Shown: in pieces, positions 1 through 8,184 of the stretch
How the letters are laid out: every line of letters starts with the position of its first letter
Position numbering within the stretch: the stretch's first letter is position 1
Assembly: GCA_009780235.1 (NCBI GenBank)
Contig: WRAK01000003.1
Coordinates: forward strand, 1 to 64,000
DNA length: 64,000 nucleotides
Source of the DNA: Oscillospiraceae bacterium
GTDB lineage: Bacteria > Bacillota > Clostridia > Oscillospirales > Oscillospiraceae
Direction of reading: 5' to 3'
The notes under the pieces: model-generated
Databases searched by the model: none
Told to the model about the DNA's origin: nothing
Seen by the model: the letters and a program-made list of their open reading frames with translations, nothing else
Translations under genes and position numbers: made by a program

Positions 1-342
1 CAGCGCGCCGTCACCGAAAGAGAGCTTGTCCCCCGGCCGCACTTTCCGACCCGGCCGCGCCAGCGAGAGCCACTTGCCCTCGCCCAAGTCTTGCAACAGC
101 ACCAACTCCACCGCGCCGCCGCTCTCCCGCTGCCCGAACAGCCGCGCGGGAATGACACGGGAATCATTCATCACAAGGCAATCACCGGGCTTGAGCAAAT
201 GCGGCAAATCCGTGAAATGATGGTGGCCCGTCTGCCCCGTCCGCTTATCCAGCGTGAGCAAACGGGAGGCGTCCCGCCGCTCCAAGGGCGTCTGGGCGAT
301 GAGTTCTTGGGGGAGGTCGAAGTAAAAGTCGCTTGTTTTCAT
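1..342 (-). CDS. queA: S-adenosylmethionine:tRNA ribosyltransferase-isomerase, N-terminal part
   Basis: The gene runs off the left edge, so only the first 114 codons are present, starting at the ATG at 342. The translated N-terminus begins MKTSDFYFDLPQELIAQTP and continues with the LMNDSRVIPARLFG-type segment typical of QueA. The enzyme transfers and isomerises the ribosyl part of SAM onto 7-aminomethyl-7-deazaguanine in tRNA, making epoxyqueuosine at the wobble position; it is cytosolic. Identification rests on sequence recognition of the N-terminal domain; the C-terminal part is outside the window. Confidence 0.9.
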   Translation of the reverse strand, partial: MKTSDFYFDLPQELIAQTPLERRDASRLLTLDKRTGQTGHHHFTDLPHLLKPGDCLVMNDSRVIPARLFGQRESGGAVELVLLQDLGEGKWLSLARPGRKVRPGDKLSFGDGAL

Positions 343-415
343 GGGGTTCTCCGTTTGTTTGTAGTTTTGTGGAGGTATTATACATGCCGGGGCACGGAAA
401 CGCAAGAGGACATAC

Positions 416-1905
416 CTACCTCTCTCCCTCCCGAATCATAGCCAACACCGTCTCCAAAGCATCCATACCCGGCCGGTTGAAATAATGGGGCGTAACCCCG
501 TAGCCCTCAAATGGACGGCCTTCGGTGTCGGTAAAGTACGCCGTGTCAAACCGTAATACAATCCCGGTATGCGGCAGGGAAATAATCGCCGTGAATGGGT
601 CGGCACCTGTACCAAATACTCCCATCGTCGCCTCTCCCACTACGGTTGCGATGTTATTATACTTCAGCATAGCCGTCGCCGCCTCTGCGCCCGATGCAAC
701 ATACGCATCAATCAAAAGCCATACTTTCCCGTCATACACGACCTCATTCCGAATCGACGCAAACTGTCCGGTGAAGATACGCGCAGGGTAAACCGTATAG
801 GCCGACTAAACGCATATACAAAATCAATGCTCGCATCCAAATACGGAAGCGGCTGTGTAAACACGGCTTCTGTCGGTTCAACAGAGCCAAAAGCACCTAT
901 ATCCGCAAGATTGACGGGGTCTGTTCTCGCCATTTTACTATAAACGCCGTCCGTATAAAACAAATACGCAGGGAGAAATAATTGTTCCGTCAACAGCGGT
1001 GCCAATACAAACACGTCAAAGTGACTTGTCATCCCGCCCGGATTGCCCCGCAAATCAATGATAAGATGGTCAAAGTCTGCAATCTCTCTATAGAAATCGT
1101 ATATAATCTCCTCATAATGTCCCATTGCAGGGTCACCCGCCAGGCCGGATACAAGCCCCTCGTCCATAGTCGTATCCAGCATAAAGCGCACCGTCAAATG
1201 CGCAATTTCACCGTCTTCAATGATTGCTGTCTCAACAACAGACCTAGAAAAACCAAACTCCTCTTGTTGCAAGGAATCCGCTGATGACACGACAGAACCG
1301 CTCACATCCCGCAATACCTCGTGAAACAGAATAGCCTCCGGCCTGGAGAGCGTCCCCAAAATTGTCTTGGCTCGCTCAACACGCTCTACAGGCCATCCGG
1401 CAAGCTCAAGTTCCCTGAGCGAAGCTTCATACCCACCCATCACGAGTTCAGCCCATTCCAGCGTTCTGAAAAACTCGTCATAGGGCCACGGAGAACTCAA
1501 ATGCCCGAGGTGCCCAATCGGTTGCAGAAAATGGACATCCAGCAAATCAGCAAAAGCAAGCGCGTCTCCAATTACAACGGAGGGACTATCCAGCATGTTC
1601 CGCACATCATCCGCCAACTCCCGCACATCAATGCCTCGGGTACTGACAGAAATATTAAAAAACGGCCAATTTTCTTCGAGAGCTTGCATCAAATAGTTGA
1701 AATCGTAAAGAAAATCTTCCGTGGTCAGATTGTTGAACCTGTAGATTGCCAAATCTTTCTCAGAGCCTTCCGTATCATAAAAACTCCCTGAATCAACGCC
1801 CAAACCCGGCGTTCCCGGCGTATAATCCTGCACAGAACAACCCGCCGACAGCACAAAAAGAACAGCTGCCAGCACAAAAAACATCCCTCGTTTGTATCCG
1901 GCCAT
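416..1905 (-). pseudogene. S41-family (C-terminal processing-like) peptidase lipoprotein, frameshifted
   Basis: Two overlapping frames make one protein. The first (712-1905) starts with a lipoprotein signal peptide (lipobox LSAGC near residue 23) and carries the S41 core motif LIIDLRGNPGG near residue 285. The second (416-739) carries the active-site region around VASGAEAAT, where the Ser would be the nucleophile, and the C-terminal end. Reading the second frame upstream gives YPARIFTGQFASIRN, which continues the first frame naturally, so a single-base shift lies near 790-810. Such proteins are surface-anchored proteases of poorly known substrate. It is either a recent pseudogene or an assembly error; both halves look otherwise intact. 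Confidence 0.75.
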
Positions 1906-1916
1906 ACAATACCCCC

Positions 1917-2129
1917 CTACAATTTCGGCAGCCTATCCATGTCTTTCTTATGCACGTAGATATATTTCATAATAGCCCCGCGCCCCATAGACCCGCGCCC
2001 CGCTTGCCCGCGCCCGTCAATGCGATACTGATATTTAATGTCATGCGCCATCAAGGTATCCAATATTTCGTTAAACTTCTCCACGGAGGAGCCGCAATAC
2101 ACCTCGTGCCGATTCCAAGGCATAATCAT
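1917..2129 (-). CDS. small hypothetical protein (70 aa)
   Basis: A 70-residue soluble protein, starting MIMPWNRHEVYCG and rich in Arg/Gly in the middle (GRGQAGRGSMGRG). It has no signal peptide or membrane segment. I do not recognise a family, although the pattern of a short strand, helix (VEKFNEILDTLMAHDI) and strands ending in YIYVHKKD resembles small alpha/beta regulatory or signal-transducing proteins. Its start directly follows the stop of the membrane protein upstream (2130), so the two are almost certainly co-transcribed. Confidence 0.6.
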   Translation of the reverse strand: MIMPWNRHEVYCGSSVEKFNEILDTLMAHDIKYQYRIDGRGQAGRGSMGRGAIMKYIYVHKKDMDRLPKL

Positions 2130-2561
2130 TTAATCCACCACCTTTTTGTGAAGCAAAATCGCCCTGACGGCGGCAAATATTGTAAGACCGAGTATTAAAA
2201 AGGAAACACCGATCGGCACCCACAAGATATCGATTGCAGCCGCAGGGCTGAAAAGACCACCAGGCGTGCTAAAAAGAGTTGCCACCCATAACAGACAAAA
2301 TAAAATAACCGAAACCGCAGAAAAAACATATGCGTAAACAGCCCTTTTCTGCCTGATAAATTCTTCGCTGCAAAGCATATTAAAGGCAAATGTGCAACCG
2401 GATACTATGTACACGAGAACCAACCACAAATTAGGATACGGCTGAAAACTCATTGACACTCTCAGTCGAATGTTTCGCTCTATAGCCCCAATCACCAAAA
2501 GAAAAACAATCGGCCACAGCGCAATGGTTGCGATTCGGATTGTTTCTATCGTCTTTTTCAT
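2130..2561 (-). CDS. four-helix integral membrane protein of unknown function (143 aa)
   Basis: About four hydrophobic segments are visible (around residues 10-27, 45-62, 77-98 and 110-133), with short loops and a basic C-terminus ending LLHKKVVD. No catalytic motif is visible. It is the first gene of a two-gene unit with the 70-aa protein at 1917. A TATAAT -10 box lies about 40 bases upstream on the same strand. No family is recognised. Confidence 0.65.
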   Translation of the reverse strand: MKKTIETIRIATIALWPIVFLLVIGAIERNIRLRVSMSFQPYPNLWLVLVYIVSGCTFAFNMLCSEEFIRQKRAVYAYVFSAVSVILFCLLWVATLFSTPGGLFSPAAAIDILWVPIGVSFLILGLTIFAAVRAILLHKKVVD

Positions 2562-2597
2562 GACTTCATTTCTCCTTTACATATGTGATGTGCTCTC

Positions 2598-2626
2598 ATT
2601 ATAACACAACAAAAAGGTACTGACCA
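2598..2626 (-). promoter_or_regulatory. probable housekeeping promoter of the 2130-1917 unit
   Basis: On the minus strand a perfect TATAAT -10 (2603-2598) is preceded, after 17 bases, by TGGTCA (2626-2621), a 4/6 match to the -35 consensus. The -35 is weak, so confidence is moderate. Confidence 0.45.
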
Positions 2627-2663
2627 GAAATTGTTATCTATATCTGTCATCTATTATCCCCAT

Positions 2664-2692
2664 TTGACACCCCACCCCAAATATGATACTAT
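2664..2692 (+). promoter_or_regulatory. housekeeping promoter of the asd-dapA-dapB operon
   Basis: A perfect TTGACA -35 (2664-2669) is followed after 17 bases by TACTAT (2687-2692). It lies about 130 bases upstream of asd, with a family A palindromic repeat between it and the gene, so that repeat would be in the 5' untranslated leader. No lysine riboswitch is recognisable in the leader. Confidence 0.7.
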
Positions 2693-2718
2693 TTTCTCAA
2701 CTTTTGCATACCCTATCT

Positions 2719-2798
2719 CTGTAGGGGGCGGCGTCCCCGGCGCCCCGTCGTATTGCGGCGGAAACAGCACGGGGCGTCGGGGACGCCGCCCCCTACAG
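2719..2798. repeat. family A palindromic interspersed repeat (GGCGTC type)
   Basis: This 80-bp inverted repeat begins CTGTAGGGGGCGGCGTCC and ends with the complement GGACGCCGCCCCCTACAG. Each half can also fold on itself (GGCGTCCCC/GGCGCC-like). It lies in the leader of asd. Closely related copies are at 38126, 59544 and, as a half copy, at 3906. Confidence 0.85.
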
Positions 2799-2820
2799 GG
2801 CAATAACGGAGGACACCCCA

Positions 2821-3900
2821 ATGAAACAATACAAAGTAGGCATCATCGGTGCAACGGGCATGGTCGGACAACGGTTTGTCGCCCTGATGGAACACCACCC
2901 TTGGTTTACACTCTGTGCGGTAGCCGCCAGCCCCCGTAGCGCGGGCAAATCCTATGCGGAGGCCGTAGCAGACCGCTGGGCGATGGAGACCCCCATCCCG
3001 GCGGATACGGCAGACCTCACCGTCCTCGACGCCGAGGCAGACATGGCCAAAATCGTCGCCGCCGTGGACTTCGTCTTCTCCGCCGTGGATATGAAAAAAG
3101 AGGAAATCTACGCCTTGGAAGAGGCCTACGCCCGTGCGGAATGCCCCGTGGTCTCCAACAACTCCGCCCACCGTTGGACGCCCGACGTTCCCATGCTCAT
3201 CCCGGAGCTCAACGCCGAACACGCCGAGGTCATTGATGCCCAACGCAAACGGTTGGGGACAAAGCGCGGCTTCATCTCCGTCAAATCCAACTGCTCCCTA
3301 CAGAGCTATATGCCCGCCCTCTACCCGCTCCACAAGCAGTTCGGGCTGGAGAAGGCTCTCGTTTGCACCTACCAAGCCATCTCAGGTGCAGGTAAAACGC
3401 TGGACAACGCCCCCGAAATCACCGACAACGTCATTCCCTACATCGGCGGCGAAGAAGAAAAAAGCGAGCGCGAGCCCCTCAAGCTCTGGGGCACGGTGCA
3501 GGACGACGGCATCCAAACAGCCGACGGCCCCTCCATCACCGCCCAATGCGTCCGCGTCCCCGTCTCTGACGGCCACATGGCCGCCGTATTCATGTCTTTC
3601 CCTCCCGGCAAACGCCCGGAGCCATACGAGGTTAAAGCCTGCTGGGCCGAGTCCTCCATCGGTGACCTGGACCTCCCCTCGGCCCCAAAGCGGTTCCTTC
3701 ATTACTTCGAGGAAGAAAACCGCCCCCAAACACGCTTAGACCGCAACTTAGAACACGGCATGGCCATCTCCATAGGCCGCTTTCGGGAAGACACACAATA
3801 CGACTACAAATTCATCTGCCTGTCGCACAATACGCTACGCGGCGCAGCAGGCGGCGCGGTATTGATGGCAGAACTGTTGTGCAGTAAGGGATACATTTAA
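2821..3900 (+). CDS. asd: aspartate-semialdehyde dehydrogenase
   Basis: The protein (359 aa) reduces aspartyl-phosphate to aspartate semialdehyde with NADPH, the branch point to lysine/DAP, threonine and methionine. The N-terminus has the dinucleotide-binding loop GATGMVGQRF (residues 10-20). The active-site cysteine lies in SVKSNCSLQ near residue 158, as in the longer archaeal/fungal-type branch rather than the shorter E. coli type. GGAGG sits just before the ATG. It is the first gene of asd-dapA-dapB and is separated from dapA by a 220-bp spacer carrying palindromic repeats. Confidence 0.93.
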   Translation: MKQYKVGIIGATGMVGQRFVALMEHHPWFTLCAVAASPRSAGKSYAEAVADRWAMETPIPADTADLTVLDAEADMAKIVAAVDFVFSAVDMKKEEIYALEEAYARAECPVVSNNSAHRWTPDVPMLIPELNAEHAEVIDAQRKRLGTKRGFISVKSNCSLQSYMPALYPLHKQFGLEKALVCTYQAISGAGKTLDNAPEITDNVIPYIGGEEEKSEREPLKLWGTVQDDGIQTADGPSITAQCVRVPVSDGHMAAVFMSFPPGKRPEPYEVKACWAESSIGDLDLPSAPKRFLHYFEEENRPQTRLDRNLEHGMAISIGRFREDTQYDYKFICLSHNTLRGAAGGAVLMAELLCSKGYI

Positions 3901-3905
3901 CCCCA

Positions 3906-4046
3906 TGTAGGGGGCGGCGTCCTCGACGCCCCGTCTATATACTAAAATACACGTCGTATACATGTCGTAGGGGCGACCATTGGCCGTCCGCCGGTTTGAC
4001 GTTCCGTAAATATCTGACGAACGGACGGCCAATGGCCGCCCCTACA
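3906..4046. repeat. family A repeats between asd and dapA: one half copy and one complete copy
   Basis: At 3906-3933 there is one hairpin half (GTAGGGGGCGGCGTCCTCGA, then CGCCCCG) without its partner. At 3966-4046 there is a complete copy: GTAGGGGCGACCATTGGCC facing GGCCAATGGCCGCCCCTAC. The 220-bp asd-dapA spacer otherwise holds only the dapA ribosome-binding site (GGGAGGC just before 4123). Confidence 0.85.
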
Positions 4047-4122
4047 ATAATCCCGCCCGCCAACGGCGGGCCACCACAATTGTTCATTGTTATCTGTTAA
4101 TTGAAAACGGGAGGCAATATCC

Positions 4123-5019
4123 ATGAAAACCCCACTCTTCACCGGCTCCGGTGCAGCCATCTGCACACCCTTTACCGCAGATGACCGCATTAACTTCGAC
4201 AAACTGGCGGAGCTAATCGACTTCCAAATCGAAAACGGCACCACCGCCATTATCATCTGCGGCACCACGGGCGAGACTTCCACACAGACCTTGGAAGAAC
4301 ACATTGAGACCGTGGACTTCTGCGTCAAACACGTCGCGGGACGGGTCAAGGTCATCGCGGGTTCCGGCTCCAACGATACCCGTGCCGCCCTCTGTCTCAG
4401 CCAAGAGGCCGAGAAATCAGGGGCCGATGGCTTACTCGTTGTCACCCCCTACTACAACAAGGCCACGCAACGCGGATTGGCAGACCATTTCTTTCACATC
4501 GCCGACCGGGTAAACCTCCCCATCGTCCTCTACAACGTCCCAAGCCGTACAGGCGTAGGGTTCACGGCGGATACATACAAAACACTCAGCAAACACCCGC
4601 TGATTAACGGCACCAAGGAGGCCTCCGGCGACTTCTCGCTCTTAGCGCAAACCATCGCCGCCTGCGGGGACGACCTCCATATTTGGAGCGGCAATGACGA
4701 CCACACCGTCCCCATGCTCGCCCTCGGCGCACGGGGTCTCATCTCCGTCGCCGCCAACGTCATCCCCCGCCAAATGGCCGAGATGTGCGACGCGGCTCTG
4801 GCCGGTGATTTCAAACGCGCCGCCGCCATCCAACTCCAATACAGCGCGCTCTTGGACGGCCTGTTCATGGAGGTCAACCCCATCCCCGTCAAAACGGCGA
4901 TGAATCTCATGGGCATGGACGTCGGACATCTGCGTATGCCGCTGTGTGAAATGGACCCGGGGAATTTGGCGAAATTGAAGGCGATTATGGTGGATGCAGG
5001 CCTTTCCTTGACGCAATAA
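4123..5019 (+). CDS. dapA: 4-hydroxy-tetrahydrodipicolinate synthase
   Basis: This 298-aa TIM-barrel aldolase condenses pyruvate with aspartate semialdehyde in the first committed step of lysine/DAP synthesis. The signature GTTGETST (about residue 47), the Tyr in LYNVPSRTG (about 140) and the Schiff-base lysine in GTKEASGD (about 168) are all present. Length is normal for the family. It follows asd in the same operon, after two family A repeats, and precedes dapB after another one. Confidence 0.95.
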   Translation: MKTPLFTGSGAAICTPFTADDRINFDKLAELIDFQIENGTTAIIICGTTGETSTQTLEEHIETVDFCVKHVAGRVKVIAGSGSNDTRAALCLSQEAEKSGADGLLVVTPYYNKATQRGLADHFFHIADRVNLPIVLYNVPSRTGVGFTADTYKTLSKHPLINGTKEASGDFSLLAQTIAACGDDLHIWSGNDDHTVPMLALGARGLISVAANVIPRQMAEMCDAALAGDFKRAAAIQLQYSALLDGLFMEVNPIPVKTAMNLMGMDVGHLRMPLCEMDPGNLAKLKAIMVDAGLSLTQ

Positions 5020-5044
5020 CGCAACATTCGGCGCAACAACGTAG

Positions 5045-5126
5045 TGTAGGGGCGGCCATTGGCCGTCCGTACGTTTCCAATTTGACACAGCGTTTGGTAG
5101 GCGGACGGCCAGTAGCCGCCCCTACA
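5045..5126. repeat. family A palindromic repeat between dapA and dapB (GGCCATTGGCC type)
   Basis: This 82-bp inverted repeat begins TGTAGGGGCGGCCATTGGCC and ends GGCCAGTAGCCGCCCCTACA. One arm differs (CAGTAG for CAATGG). It occupies most of the dapA-dapB spacer. Confidence 0.85.
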
Positions 5127-5190
5127 TTGCCATGTGTATAACACGGGCGAACACAACACCGCACAAAACATAGGACAGGGGAACACACAA

Positions 5191-5949
5191 ATGCTAAAAC
5201 TCATCATCTCCGGCTGTAACGGCCGCATGGGACAAGCCGTGACCGCCATCTGCGAAGCCGACGAAAAAATCGACATCGTAGCCGGCTTCGACACCTACAC
5301 CGAGCGCGAAAACAGCTACCCCGTCTACAGAGACCCTGTGGAGTTCGGCGGCAGGGCGGATGCCATCATCGACTTCTCCCTCCCCACCGTCTTGGACAGC
5401 CTTTTGGCATACGCCGTCCGCACGAAAACCCCCGCCGTCCTCTGCACCACGGGCTACAGCGAGGATGACGAGGCCAAAATCAAAGCGGCGACAGAAACCG
5501 TCCCTGTGTTCAAGTCCGGCAACATGAGCCTCGGTATCAATCTGCTGGCCGACCTCATCAAAAAAGCCGTGCAAATTCTCGGCACGGGCTATGATATCGA
5601 AATCGTGGAACGCCACCACAAAAACAAACTCGACGCCCCCAGCGGCACCGCTTTCATGCTCGCCGACGCCGCCAAAGAAGCCCTCCCCTACGACCCCGAC
5701 TATGTCTACGAACGCCAAAGCGTCCGAGAACCCCGCGGCTCCCGTGAAATCGGTATCTCCGCCGTCCGCGGCGGCACAATCGTCGGCGAACACGAGGTGA
5801 TTTTCGCCGGCTACGACGAAGTAATCGAACTCAAACACACCGCCCTCTCCCGCAATGTGTTCGCAAACGGCGCGGTCGCGGCGGCAAAGTATATGGCAAC
5901 GGTGGTAAGCCCCGGCTTGTACAACATGAACCACCTAATTTCAAAATAG
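5191..5949 (+). CDS. dapB: 4-hydroxy-tetrahydrodipicolinate reductase
   Basis: This 252-aa NAD(P)H-dependent reductase makes tetrahydrodipicolinate. The nucleotide-binding motif GCNGRMGQA lies at residues 8-16 and the catalytic segment ERHHKNKLDAPSGTA near residue 140. The start at 5191 is chosen over an upstream in-frame ATG at 5134 because the protein then begins MLKLIISGCNGRMG as the family does, and an AGGACAGGGG stretch lies just upstream. It is the last gene of the operon and is followed by a strong terminator. Confidence 0.94.
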   Translation: MLKLIISGCNGRMGQAVTAICEADEKIDIVAGFDTYTERENSYPVYRDPVEFGGRADAIIDFSLPTVLDSLLAYAVRTKTPAVLCTTGYSEDDEAKIKAATETVPVFKSGNMSLGINLLADLIKKAVQILGTGYDIEIVERHHKNKLDAPSGTAFMLADAAKEALPYDPDYVYERQSVREPRGSREIGISAVRGGTIVGEHEVIFAGYDEVIELKHTALSRNVFANGAVAAAKYMATVVSPGLYNMNHLISK

Positions 5950-5988
5950 GGGCAGGGTCATCCAGCCCGCCACAGCATCACCAACCAC

Positions 5989-6015
5989 AAAACCCCCGCC
6001 ACCCGGCGGGGGTTT
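5989..6015 (+). terminator. intrinsic terminator after dapB
   Basis: A GC-rich stem (AAACCCCCGCC / GGCGGGGGTTT, 4-base loop) ends in TTT. It can act in both directions and also lies beyond the stop of the convergent gene at 6033. Confidence 0.75.
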
Positions 6016-6032
6016 CGCACGCCACAACCACC

Positions 6033-6725
6033 CTACAAGGACATCGCCCGCGTCACAATCAGCCCCAAAATAAACAAACTGATCAAAGCCTCAGACCCCG
6101 CCATCATCTTCGCCATCGGCGTATACGGACTCAGCGCGGCGGGCGAAAACGAAGTCGCCGTTGTAATGGACAGGTACAGATAATCCACAAACCCCGGCGT
6201 CCAATCCTTGGACGCAAACCGCGGGTCGTCCGACGTCTGCTGCGGGAACACAAAATCTGGATAAATCTTATTGCGGAATACCGTCGGCAAGCCCAAAGCG
6301 CGAATCTCAGGCCCGCCCGTATCCAGTTCCCAATACGCCAAAGAGAAAACCCCGATATTCACAACCCACAAGGCAAAACCCGCAAGCAACAACTGGTGCG
6401 AAAGCGTAACCGTCACCGGGTTGAGCATATCGTAGATAAACCACCCCATACAAACCAAATTGATGAGCGGCAAAAGCACAACAACCGCAATCGACAACAC
6501 ACGCGCCGACCGCGACGGCTTCGTATGACTGCCCGAATAGACAAGGATGGACGAGGTCAGCATCACACCCGAGATAAGCGGCAATATCCAAACAAAATCA
6601 AGATTAATTGCATACGCAATCCACGTCTGCCCCGCCATGACCACCAAAGTCATAACAAGAGCCGCAATGCGTGTGCGAAAATAAGAGCGCACTTGTGAGC
6701 TTCTGGTTTTTGTGTTCTGTTTCAT
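6033..6725 (-). CDS. DUF1345-like / two-TM-channel-like integral membrane protein
   Basis: This 230-aa protein has about six hydrophobic segments. The last third has the order seen in DUF1345 proteins and two-TM potassium-channel-like proteins: an acidic-aromatic stretch (DWTPGFVDYLYLSITT), a pore-loop-like TSFSP...PYTPMAK, then a final helix (GSEALISLFILGLIVTRAM). There is no classic TVGYG selectivity filter, so ion conduction is not claimed. The start at 6725 has GGAGC upstream. It faces dapB convergently. Confidence 0.55.
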   Translation of the reverse strand: MKQNTKTRSSQVRSYFRTRIAALVMTLVVMAGQTWIAYAINLDFVWILPLISGVMLTSSILVYSGSHTKPSRSARVLSIAVVVLLPLINLVCMGWFIYDMLNPVTVTLSHQLLLAGFALWVVNIGVFSLAYWELDTGGPEIRALGLPTVFRNKIYPDFVFPQQTSDDPRFASKDWTPGFVDYLYLSITTATSFSPAALSPYTPMAKMMAGSEALISLFILGLIVTRAMSL

Positions 6726-6744
6726 GCGAAAGCTCCTAACAGAT

Positions 6745-7911
6745 TTATTTTTCCGCCTTATGCTTCAACATCCGCCGCGCCACCGCCCGCATCACCTTAT
6801 ACGGCGGCCGCTCCAAGAGCCGCACCGTCTCCTTGAGCATTTTCCGCACCGGTATCCCCTGCGGACACAGCGGCTCACACAGGCCGCAGCCGTTACACCG
6901 GGACGCATTATGCCCCTCTGTCGTGGCCACATACCAGTATTGGCTCTTCCACCGTTTCCGAAATGCCGTGTCGTTGAGACAACCGAGACACAGCGGAATA
7001 TCCACCCCCTGCGGACAGGGCATACAGTACCCGCAGCCCGTGCAGTCCACTTTGGTAGCCGCACGGATAAGTGTTCGCGCCTCGTCGTAACGGGCGAGGT
7101 CTTCCTCGGTGAATGTCCCCGGCATGTGGTCGGCGGCTACGCGGACGTTTTCCTCCACCATCTCCATCGTCCCCATCCCGGAGAGTACCGTGAGCACATT
7201 CGGATGGTCCAGCACCCAACGCAAAGCCCACTCCGCGGGCGAACGTTCACCGGGCGCGGATGCCCAGAGGCCAGACACCGCAGGCGGCAGCTTGTTCACG
7301 AGCATCCCGCCCCGAAGCGGCTCCATCACCATGACGGGTATCCCCCGCTCCGTGGCGTAATCAAGCCCCCGCTTACCCGCTTGGTAGTTGATGTCGTAGT
7401 AGTTGTATTGAATCAGGCAAAAGTCCCAGTCATAGGCATCAATCAGCTCCAAGAAATCCGGCCCCGTGCCGTGGAAAGAGAAACCGATTTGTCCAATCTG
7501 CCCCGCGTCCCGTTTCTTCTGCACCCACGCGGCGATTCCCATTTCACAGAGCCATTTCCAGCTCTGCACACCGGGCAGCGCATGAATGAGATAATACTCC
7601 ACCCGGTCGGTTTGGATCCGTTCGAGTTGCGTGTTGAAGAGACGGTCAAAATCCTCCGGCTTCTTGACACCGTAATAGGGCAGTTTCGTGGCGATATTCA
7701 CCCGCTCCCGCAGGCCGTCTTTGGCGAGGATTTTACCCAAGACAGCCTCACTCTTCCCGTAGGAGTAGGCCGTGTCAAAGTAGTTGACGCCCTTGTCAAT
7801 GGCAAAACAAATTTGCCGCTCAACCTCTGCGATGTCTTTGTGGAATCGGAGACACCCGAAGCCCAAGGCCGAGAGTTGTTTGCCCGTTTTGGGGTCTGTA
7901 CGGTACTGCAT
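6745..7911 (-). CDS. aldo/keto reductase with C-terminal 4Fe-4S cluster domain
   Basis: The first 270 residues are an aldo/keto reductase barrel: GFGCLRFH at the N-terminus, the catalytic region NYFDTAYSYGKSE (Asp-Tyr) near residue 47, then a Lys in ATKLPYYG. The C-terminal 110 residues carry two ferredoxin-like cysteine groups, CTGCGYCMPCPQGVDIP and CNGCGLCEPLCPQGIP. Such iron-sulfur AKRs are common in anaerobes, with unknown carbonyl substrates. The ATG at 7911 is preferred over a GTG at 7920 because AAGGG lies 9 bases before it. Its start region overlaps the divergent promoter of the small Cys/His-rich gene. Confidence 0.88.
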   Translation of the reverse strand: MQYRTDPKTGKQLSALGFGCLRFHKDIAEVERQICFAIDKGVNYFDTAYSYGKSEAVLGKILAKDGLRERVNIATKLPYYGVKKPEDFDRLFNTQLERIQTDRVEYYLIHALPGVQSWKWLCEMGIAAWVQKKRDAGQIGQIGFSFHGTGPDFLELIDAYDWDFCLIQYNYYDINYQAGKRGLDYATERGIPVMVMEPLRGGMLVNKLPPAVSGLWASAPGERSPAEWALRWVLDHPNVLTVLSGMGTMEMVEENVRVAADHMPGTFTEEDLARYDEARTLIRAATKVDCTGCGYCMPCPQGVDIPLCLGCLNDTAFRKRWKSQYWYVATTEGHNASRCNGCGLCEPLCPQGIPVRKMLKETVRLLERPPYKVMRAVARRMLKHKAEK

Positions 7912-7918
7912 AGACTGC

Positions 7919-7945
7919 ACCCTTTCTGTCTTCTGTCATATACTA
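7919..7945 (+). promoter_or_regulatory. sigma-K-like (sporulation mother-cell) promoter candidate
   Basis: CATATACTA at 7937-7945 fits the sigma-E/sigma-K -10 consensus CATANNNTA exactly, and ACC at 7919-7921 gives the AC-N16-CATA spacing of sigma-K promoters. It reads toward the Cys/His-rich gene at 7995. Between them is a perfect small hairpin (CGCCCGCAAGACGGGCG, 7951-7967). Confidence 0.5.
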
Positions 7946-7994
7946 AACTACGCCCGCAAGACGGGCGGATTATGTGAGTGCGGAGGACTAAAAT

Positions 7995-8156
7995 ATGTGT
8001 TGTTTCTTCGGCGGCTGCCGCTGTTTCCACAGGTGCCATTGCCACCATCACTTTCATCACCACAATCGTTGCGAGGATCGCGACCGTGACCAAGAGCGGG
8101 ACCGCGACGACGAAAGGTCGGGCCGCGGCTGTAATTGCAACTGCAACTGCCGCTAA
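7995..8156 (+). CDS. Cys/His-rich 53-residue protein, candidate metal-binding spore protein
   Basis: This is a short gene with a clear ribosome-binding site (GGAGG at 7982, 8 bases before the ATG). The peptide has three parts. The first, MCCFFGGCRCFHRCHCHHHF and on to residue 26, holds 7 Cys and 8 His. The middle (residues 27-42) is a charged Asp/Arg/Glu repeat (DRDRDQERDRDD). The tail (residues 43-53) is CNCNCNCR-like with 4 Cys. This composition suggests metal binding, or cross-linking as in spore coat/crust proteins. No family is recognised. A sigma-K-like promoter and a downstream hairpin (8166-8184) make it a complete transcription unit. That it is translated is inferred from the ribosome-binding site and non-random composition. 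Confidence 0.7.
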   Translation: MCCFFGGCRCFHRCHCHHHFHHHNRCEDRDRDQERDRDDERSGRGCNCNCNCR

Positions 8157-8165
8157 ACCCCCTGC

Positions 8166-8184
8166 GAGGTGCCTGCGGCACCTC
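8166..8184 (+). terminator. hairpin after the Cys/His-rich gene
   Basis: A perfect 8-bp stem (GAGGTGCC / GGCACCTC) with a 3-base loop lies 9 bases after the stop. It has no T-run, so termination is uncertain; it ends on the stop codon of the convergent histidine kinase gene. Confidence 0.4.

Noticed and set aside
1321..1791. Plus-strand frame within the S41 peptidase gene
   Set aside because: It is antisense to a recognised gene; its low-complexity composition and lack of a start signal mark it as a shadow. Many other frames opposite real genes were left out for the same reason.
2600..2820. Lysine riboswitch upstream of asd
   Set aside because: The leader holds only a promoter and a family A repeat; none of the conserved lysine-element helices can be drawn.
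6033..6725. Potassium channel
   Set aside because: The pore-like segment lacks the TVGYG filter; the DUF1345-like label is kept instead.
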